A DNA stretch of 64,000 nucleotides, taken from positions 5,642,001 to 5,706,000 of the forward strand of contig JAPFFF010000003.1 of the NCBI GenBank assembly GCA_039105265.1, in the 5' to 3' direction. The translations under genes and the position numbers were made by a program. Positions 59,055 to 64,000 of the stretch are shown piece after piece; position 1 is the first letter of the stretch; each line of letters opens with the position of its first letter. This DNA comes from Tritrichomonas musculus (taxonomy: Eukaryota; Parabasalia; Tritrichomonadida; Tritrichomonadidae). The notes beneath the pieces were generated by a model. It had not been told where the DNA came from and did not search any database. It was given only the letters and a program-made list of their open reading frames with translations.

Positions 59055-60737
59055 TTATTCATAACCATAATTATTTCCATAATCACCAGTTTCAACAGCA
59101 TATTGTTGAATTGTTTGATAAACATCAGCAGCATCGGGTTCAGACCCAAGAATGCTCAACACTTCTGTGAGTTTTTCTGAAGATTCTTTCTTAGAGAGAA
59201 TATTTCTAAAAACACCAACAGAAGATGCAATTAAGCCATCTCTAAATGATGGGTCTGTTTCATATTTTGATAAAACATCATAAGCTCTCATTGCATAATA
59301 AAATTGACCAGCCAAAAAGCAATCAGAGGCGATAATATTCAAGAGGGTCTTAGAATCTTCAGTTGAAGTAGCATCAACGTACAAGTTCCATGCAGCTTCA
59401 GCCTTTCCATTCTTAATATAGCATCTACAGAGCCAAGAAATGTAAAAGATTTCTTTTGTATAGGAAGGATTTGAAACCATCAGGAAGTAACGTTCGGCTT
59501 CAGCCCATCTTGAAAGAGCAGCAAGTGACATTCCTTTATCATAATTGTATTCATCCATATCACCGACAAATTGTTCGATGGTTTCAAGAACTCTTAAAGT
59601 TTCATCATATTCGCCAACAATGAATTTGGTGCTTGCAAGAGCTTCTCTTCCTTGAATAGTATCTTTAACAACTTCCATCGTACCAACTTCTTGAAAAGTG
59701 GCATTAGCTTCTTCAATTGGTTGAGCATCTGAATTAATTTGGCCAATGGCAAGCAAAACAGTTGCTTTCAAAATCGATTCATTTAATTCAATAGGAACAT
59801 AATCTTGAAGAAGATTGAATGCTTCTGTTGCATTGTTATCTCTCATATATAAAACAGCTAGATTAAATCGGGCTTCATTTAAAATTGGAACAAGTTTTGG
59901 TAATATAGTAAAGCCATCATCGCCATTATGAAATATGCATAAGTTATGAGTAATTAATGTTTCTACAAATTCGTATGCTGCACTTGAAAATTTTCGTATT
60001 TGAAGTAATTGTGATTCTGCTATTTCTGGATCGAATAAACGAAGATAATCACATGATTTAAGATTGAGTGCAACTGCAGAATCAGAGTTTGTACCAAGAT
60101 ATAAGTCCACTGCTTCATTTGATTCTTCATATTGCTCAAGCTTAAATTGGCACATCGCAATATAAACGTTTAATGCAAGAAAATCTGGATGCTCAAGAAG
60201 TAAGCGCTGATAAATTTCAATTGCGTCTTGGTAGTGAGAACGCATGTAATGAATTGCTGCAAGTGAAAGTTGGTTTTCTAATGTTCCGACTAACTGCGAA
60301 TGAGCTTGGAATAATTCTTGCTCATCGTTTGTCTGATGAGCTATATGGAAAATGAGTCTGGTTCGAAAATCACACTGAGGGCCTTTTAATGCATTTGTTC
60401 GAGCTTCTTCGAAATCTTGATTGTAAAAGTTGCATGAAGCAATGTAAAGGTAAAGAATTGTATCGTCTGGCTCTTCTTTTAATAATTTTTCGTAGACAGC
60501 AATGGCATCTGAATACTGGCCAAGATGAAATAGTGAATAGCCATGCCATAATGCAAGTTCTTTGGTATATGGCTGATTTAACTCGTCTCGAACAAATTCA
60601 ATAAATGTTGAGGCTCCACTATAATCACGACTTTCTATAGAACGTAAAACATATTCTTCTGGGGACTCTTGCTGTTCTGCTCCTTTTTGTTCTCTTGAGT
60701 CTTGTTGAGACTTTTTTTTAACTCCGCCAACAATCAT
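59055..60737 (-). CDS. IFT56: Intraflagellar transport protein IFT56 (TTC26/DYF-13)
   Basis: 560 residues, the family's usual length (human 554), start ATG. TPR helices run throughout, with family-specific blocks: DYSGASTFIEFVRDE, LWHGYSLFHLGQYSDAI, LYIASCNFYNQDFEEARTNA, QLSLAAIHYMRSHYQDAIEI, YQRLLLEHPDFLALNVYIAM, ALNLKSCDYLRLF, ISWLCRCYIKNGKAEAAWNL and DCFLAGQFYYAMRAYDVL. IFT56 is a peripheral subunit of IFT-B that helps import motility proteins into flagella, fitting a flagellate. N-terminal 25 residues are polar and disordered. A 46-base poly-T lies upstream of its ATG. Confidence 0.95.
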   Translation of the reverse strand: MIVGGVKKKSQQDSREQKGAEQQESPEEYVLRSIESRDYSGASTFIEFVRDELNQPYTKELALWHGYSLFHLGQYSDAIAVYEKLLKEEPDDTILYLYIASCNFYNQDFEEARTNALKGPQCDFRTRLIFHIAHQTNDEQELFQAHSQLVGTLENQLSLAAIHYMRSHYQDAIEIYQRLLLEHPDFLALNVYIAMCQFKLEQYEESNEAVDLYLGTNSDSAVALNLKSCDYLRLFDPEIAESQLLQIRKFSSAAYEFVETLITHNLCIFHNGDDGFTILPKLVPILNEARFNLAVLYMRDNNATEAFNLLQDYVPIELNESILKATVLLAIGQINSDAQPIEEANATFQEVGTMEVVKDTIQGREALASTKFIVGEYDETLRVLETIEQFVGDMDEYNYDKGMSLAALSRWAEAERYFLMVSNPSYTKEIFYISWLCRCYIKNGKAEAAWNLYVDATSTEDSKTLLNIIASDCFLAGQFYYAMRAYDVLSKYETDPSFRDGLIASSVGVFRNILSKKESSEKLTEVLSILGSEPDAADVYQTIQQYAVETGDYGNNYGYE

Positions 60738-60796
60738 TCAGAAATCTAATAATAAACGTAAAATACGTTTTTTTATTCTCTTTGAATTCGAAAATC

Positions 60797-60797
<1 letters not shown>

Positions 60798-60843
<46 letters not shown>
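60798..60843. repeat. Poly-T tract, 46 bases, in a divergent promoter region
   Basis: An unbroken run between the divergent IFT56 and UBR-box genes (262 bp apart). On the IFT56 strand it is poly-A about 60 bases before the ATG. A nucleosome-excluding promoter tract is a reasonable guess. Confidence 0.9.
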
Positions 60844-60848
<5 letters not shown>

Positions 60849-60999
60849 ATATTAGTATAAAAAACGAAGGTAATTATAACGATTACATCAAAATATCATT
60901 TAAAACATAATCAAGCTTATACAATCAATAAAATTTGGCATAACTTTTACCAAATAAATTTTTTTAAATTGATATTTGGTTGATTTTAAAAAAAATATT

Positions 61000-63900
61000 A
61001 TGTTTAACCAGTTCTTTAAATTATTTCACGGCACTAATAATTATCCTACTGATGATCACGATCAACAAAGAAATGAAGAAATTGACATAGATAATATTGG
61101 TCCTATAAATGATAATAAACTCAATAAATTAAAAAAATATATTATTAAAGACGATTTTAAAAATTTTAATGATTTTTCCACATATTTTTCCATGAATTCT
61201 CGTCATACTCAATGCCCTGTTTCTTGGAATACAATAACTCTTGCATGCCGATGCAAACAATGTCAAATGACCAGTAATAGTTGTATTTGTGTTAAATGCT
61301 ATCTTGAAGGTCCACATAAAAATCATGATTGCACAATTCATTTATCAACCTCAGGAAACTGCGATTGCGGCGATCGATCTTTTTTTAAACCTGAAGGATG
61401 GTGTAAGAAGCACAGAGCACATCAAAATATAGAAAATACGGCCGAAGGTAATGCTGACTTTGCAAAAAATGACGGTATTGATTTTGTCTCGAATTTTCGA
61501 AGTAAAGAAACAATGAATATGTGCACACAAGAAAAGCGCGCTATATTAACACCAGAATTAAAAGATCGGCTTTTGAAAGTTTTCAAAATTGTAAGAAAAG
61601 ATATTGAAGGAATGTTCGAAAATAGTAGTTTTCGTTATTTTGAAGAATGTTGTAGATTTTTCATTGAATTCACTAAATTAGGAGATGAAATTCGAAGCTG
61701 CGTTTCCGAAAGCCTAAATGATATAGACTTTTTAAGAAACTTTGCTATAAATTCTCAAAATTTGGATAATATGAAAGTGAAAGAATTTTTTTGCTTATCA
61801 GGAGCTTTGTGTAGCGATTACCAATTTTCAATTCCATTTACAGATGCAATTTCACAAACTATTCCAGATTTATTAGACTGCATAAGACAAAGTGCTATTT
61901 CGCCATACAGTAGCACTTATTCTATTCCAATTTCAGGAATTCAAACGCTATTTCATTTTGATTATCAATATTTTAATAATTGTTCTATCCAAGCCTTAGT
62001 TTCTCAAAATAGATTTGATTGGATTGGAATAATTCTTAAGATCAACGATACTATTTGCGATTTCATCTTAAATGAATATAATATTAACGAATTAGCTAAT
62101 TTTGAGTCAGTTTTTAATTTTTTATATTCATATCATTATATAACAAGAATAGTATTTCTTATGGTCAGTGAAAAGCCAAAAATGAAAAGATTTTTAATAG
62201 AATTTTGCAAAAGTGTTGAAAAGTTTGAAGGCTTTATTCCATCAGCATTTGATGAAAGTTCCCAAATTTATGACGTATTTGAATACATACTTGATTTAAG
62301 CCAATTTCCTAATAAATTAATGAAAAATATACCTTACTTCATCCCAGAAATTTTTGATATATTTATTCACCATTTACTTCGAGCACCAACAAACGTTGAG
62401 TCTAGAGAGCGTGTTAAGGGTTATTCGCAAGCTGTAATGCTTCATCAATTATTTATAAAACACATGCTATTATTTAAAAAAGAGTGTGATTGTGTGGAAC
62501 AAAATGCCGACCTCTCTTTAATTCAATTTGATGAAAAAAACAATACCGAAGAAAAAGATAATGCCGAATTTAATATATATTATAAAGGAGAAGATCCACA
62601 AAATACATTTGATTTTTATTGTCGCCTAAATTTACTTAGAAGTGGAAAAATAATTCAAACAGAAATTAGCCAAAATAACGAATACATTAGTGAATTAATA
62701 AATGATATCTATATGAAATCAATTGATTTGCCAATGTCGTTAATTTCTAATCATTATTTAAATTGCTTGAAAATCCAGCAATTCGTCCTTCCTCAATATT
62801 GCCAGCAATGTGTAGATCGACTACACGAGTTTCGAAACTTTCAAGTCTACATTTTACCAGCATTGATTAGTATTGTTCAAGTTTTCTATTCTTTCACAGA
62901 AAAAGACAAAAAAGACGATATGCTCAAATTTATAGCCAAAAAATTTGGAGCCATTGACTGTAATGAATACGACGCATCAAGCAAAGTTTTTCGTGATTTT
63001 TCTTTCATAATGTTCATTTCAGCTTTGATATTGGATAGAGATGGAATTATTTTTGATAGAAAGAATATTTGCATTAAAAATTTGATGACAGATATGAAAT
63101 GTGAGAATGTTCCTCTAACTAGCATACCAAGTATAATTTCGCCATGCACATTGTCAAGTTCTTCCTTCAAACAAAAATACGAATCAATGAATATTGAACG
63201 TGATTGGAATATTTTGCTTCCTTATTATTATGATTTTAAAAATATTTATTCTTCTGTTTTGCCATCTATTATTGAGAAAACAGAGGAGATGATCCTTCCC
63301 TTCCCAGAATTTATATATCCAAATTCATGCAATGATAACAAATCAAATTATTGTCCCGAATTACTAATTAAAAAGCTTCCAGAAGTGTTTGAAAGCAAAT
63401 TTATGTTTGCTGTTATTTACTTTATTATTTATGAGTACAATGCAGATAAAATCATTATTCAATATGCTTTGAACCTATTTATTACTTTCGCAGATAATTC
63501 AACAAAAGATACTGAAAATCAAAATTCAGAAATTACTCATTCAATTGAAGCTTATAATTTTGACGATTTTGTAAACAAAATAAAAACCAACAACTTCAGA
63601 ACTTTTGCTAAAACAAATGTTCATTATAAAGGCAACCAAGGTATTTCATTAGTCAAGCTTATTAATGACCTTGGACTCATTGGAATAAGTGCTTTACGAA
63701 GAACTGGTCTTTCAATTGAAGTAGACAAAAAATCAAAGAAAAAAATATTGAAAATGAAAGATAATATTTCCAGAATTTTTAGAAAAAATAGTCAAAAATT
63801 TGAAGCAACAATGGATCGAAGGAATCATGATTGCTGTTCAATTTGCCACAAAGCTATAGCAAATTCATCTTTTTCGAATGTAATTGAACAACAATTCGAA

Positions 63901-64000
63901 AATGAAATATTATATATTCCTGTTTCAATCTTTAAATCTGCGTCTACTGAATTGGTTGATACTTTTATTCATAGACCAGATGAAGTTTTACAGAACTACA
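61000..64000 (+). CDS. UBR-box E3 ubiquitin ligase (N-recognin type), partial
   Basis: Open from ATG at 61000 through the right edge, 1000 codons without a stop; the 3' end lies outside. Residues about 70-140 form a UBR box: CRCKQCQMTSNSCICVKCYL, GPHKNHDCTIH, GNCDCGDRSFF and GWCKKH give the Cys/His zinc ligands that hold N-degron substrates in UBR1-type ligases. A helical middle follows. Near residue 940 RNHDCCSICHKAI starts what looks like the RING. The order UBR box, helical scaffold, RING is that of UBR1/UBR2 (about 1750 residues in animals), which target proteins with basic or bulky N termini for degradation. Gene symbol withheld because the C-terminal cap is not visible. Confidence 0.9.
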   Translation, partial: MFNQFFKLFHGTNNYPTDDHDQQRNEEIDIDNIGPINDNKLNKLKKYIIKDDFKNFNDFSTYFSMNSRHTQCPVSWNTITLACRCKQCQMTSNSCICVKCYLEGPHKNHDCTIHLSTSGNCDCGDRSFFKPEGWCKKHRAHQNIENTAEGNADFAKNDGIDFVSNFRSKETMNMCTQEKRAILTPELKDRLLKVFKIVRKDIEGMFENSSFRYFEECCRFFIEFTKLGDEIRSCVSESLNDIDFLRNFAINSQNLDNMKVKEFFCLSGALCSDYQFSIPFTDAISQTIPDLLDCIRQSAISPYSSTYSIPISGIQTLFHFDYQYFNNCSIQALVSQNRFDWIGIILKINDTICDFILNEYNINELANFESVFNFLYSYHYITRIVFLMVSEKPKMKRFLIEFCKSVEKFEGFIPSAFDESSQIYDVFEYILDLSQFPNKLMKNIPYFIPEIFDIFIHHLLRAPTNVESRERVKGYSQAVMLHQLFIKHMLLFKKECDCVEQNADLSLIQFDEKNNTEEKDNAEFNIYYKGEDPQNTFDFYCRLNLLRSGKIIQTEISQNNEYISELINDIYMKSIDLPMSLISNHYLNCLKIQQFVLPQYCQQCVDRLHEFRNFQVYILPALISIVQVFYSFTEKDKKDDMLKFIAKKFGAIDCNEYDASSKVFRDFSFIMFISALILDRDGIIFDRKNICIKNLMTDMKCENVPLTSIPSIISPCTLSSSSFKQKYESMNIERDWNILLPYYYDFKNIYSSVLPSIIEKTEEMILPFPEFIYPNSCNDNKSNYCPELLIKKLPEVFESKFMFAVIYFIIYEYNADKIIIQYALNLFITFADNSTKDTENQNSEITHSIEAYNFDDFVNKIKTNNFRTFAKTNVHYKGNQGISLVKLINDLGLIGISALRRTGLSIEVDKKSKKKILKMKDNISRIFRKNSQKFEATMDRRNHDCCSICHKAIANSSFSNVIEQQFENEILYIPVSIFKSASTELVDTFIHRPDEVLQNY

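Noticed and set aside
1-64000. CRISPR arrays, rRNA, bacterial-type operons or riboswitches
   Set aside because: No regularly spaced repeat-spacer pattern, no rRNA sequence and no Shine-Dalgarno-type gene spacing; the gene content is eukaryotic.

Overview
The window is very AT-rich nuclear DNA from a parabasalid flagellate. Tritrichomonas (T. foetus-like) is the best guess, or another trichomonad. Four things point there: compact genes with no introns I needed to invoke; a protein with the initiator-binding domain of trichomonad IBP39, together with TCA-type initiator motifs just upstream of several start codons; Maverick/Polinton-like elements, which are abundant in trichomonads; and a flagellar gene (IFT56). 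The species call is inference; I could not search databases.

Layout. 1-3.4 kb is a transposon graveyard: a Tc1/mariner scrap at the edge, a decayed Mutator-type transposase and a tyrosine-recombinase scrap. A tRNA-Ala(AGC) follows. 4.2-26.6 kb is the housekeeping block: an Asn-rich protein with a weak RRM-LRR (NXF/Mex67-like) core, a RhoGEF-Kelch protein, an unknown coiled-coil protein, an importin-7/8-like karyopherin, a TRIP12/UFD4-like HECT ubiquitin ligase, a GDA1/CD39 apyrase, the IBP39-like factor, a triple staphylococcal-nuclease protein and a Patched-related RND membrane protein. 26.6-29.2 kb is AT-rich DNA with a MITE-like element.

29.2-47.7 kb is the most unusual part. The 3' part of one MULE-type transposase gene (SWIM-like Cys/His cluster and CCHC knuckle) has been hit twice by Polinton-like elements of 8.1 and 9.7 kb. 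Each has inverted termini starting AGTAGTATA and an exact 5-bp target duplication (ATTGA, AACGA). Both carry an rve integrase, a candidate capsid protein, a large membrane/coiled-coil structural module and a fibre-like protein. Neither shows a family-B DNA polymerase. Element 1 also has an adenain-type protease, an HNH endonuclease and a small CRESS-type HUH Rep-like protein. Element 2 has palindromic termini in which the loop of one hairpin lies in opposite orientations at the two ends, the flip/flop pattern of hairpin-primed replication.

47.7-59 kb has no intact gene. It holds several inverted-repeat elements (one with a clean 8-bp target duplication), a pogo-like transposase fragment, a broken unknown gene and short tandem repeats. 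59-64 kb returns to host genes: IFT56 (TTC26/DYF-13) on the minus strand and, divergently, the first 1000 codons of a UBR-box ubiquitin ligase that runs off the right edge.
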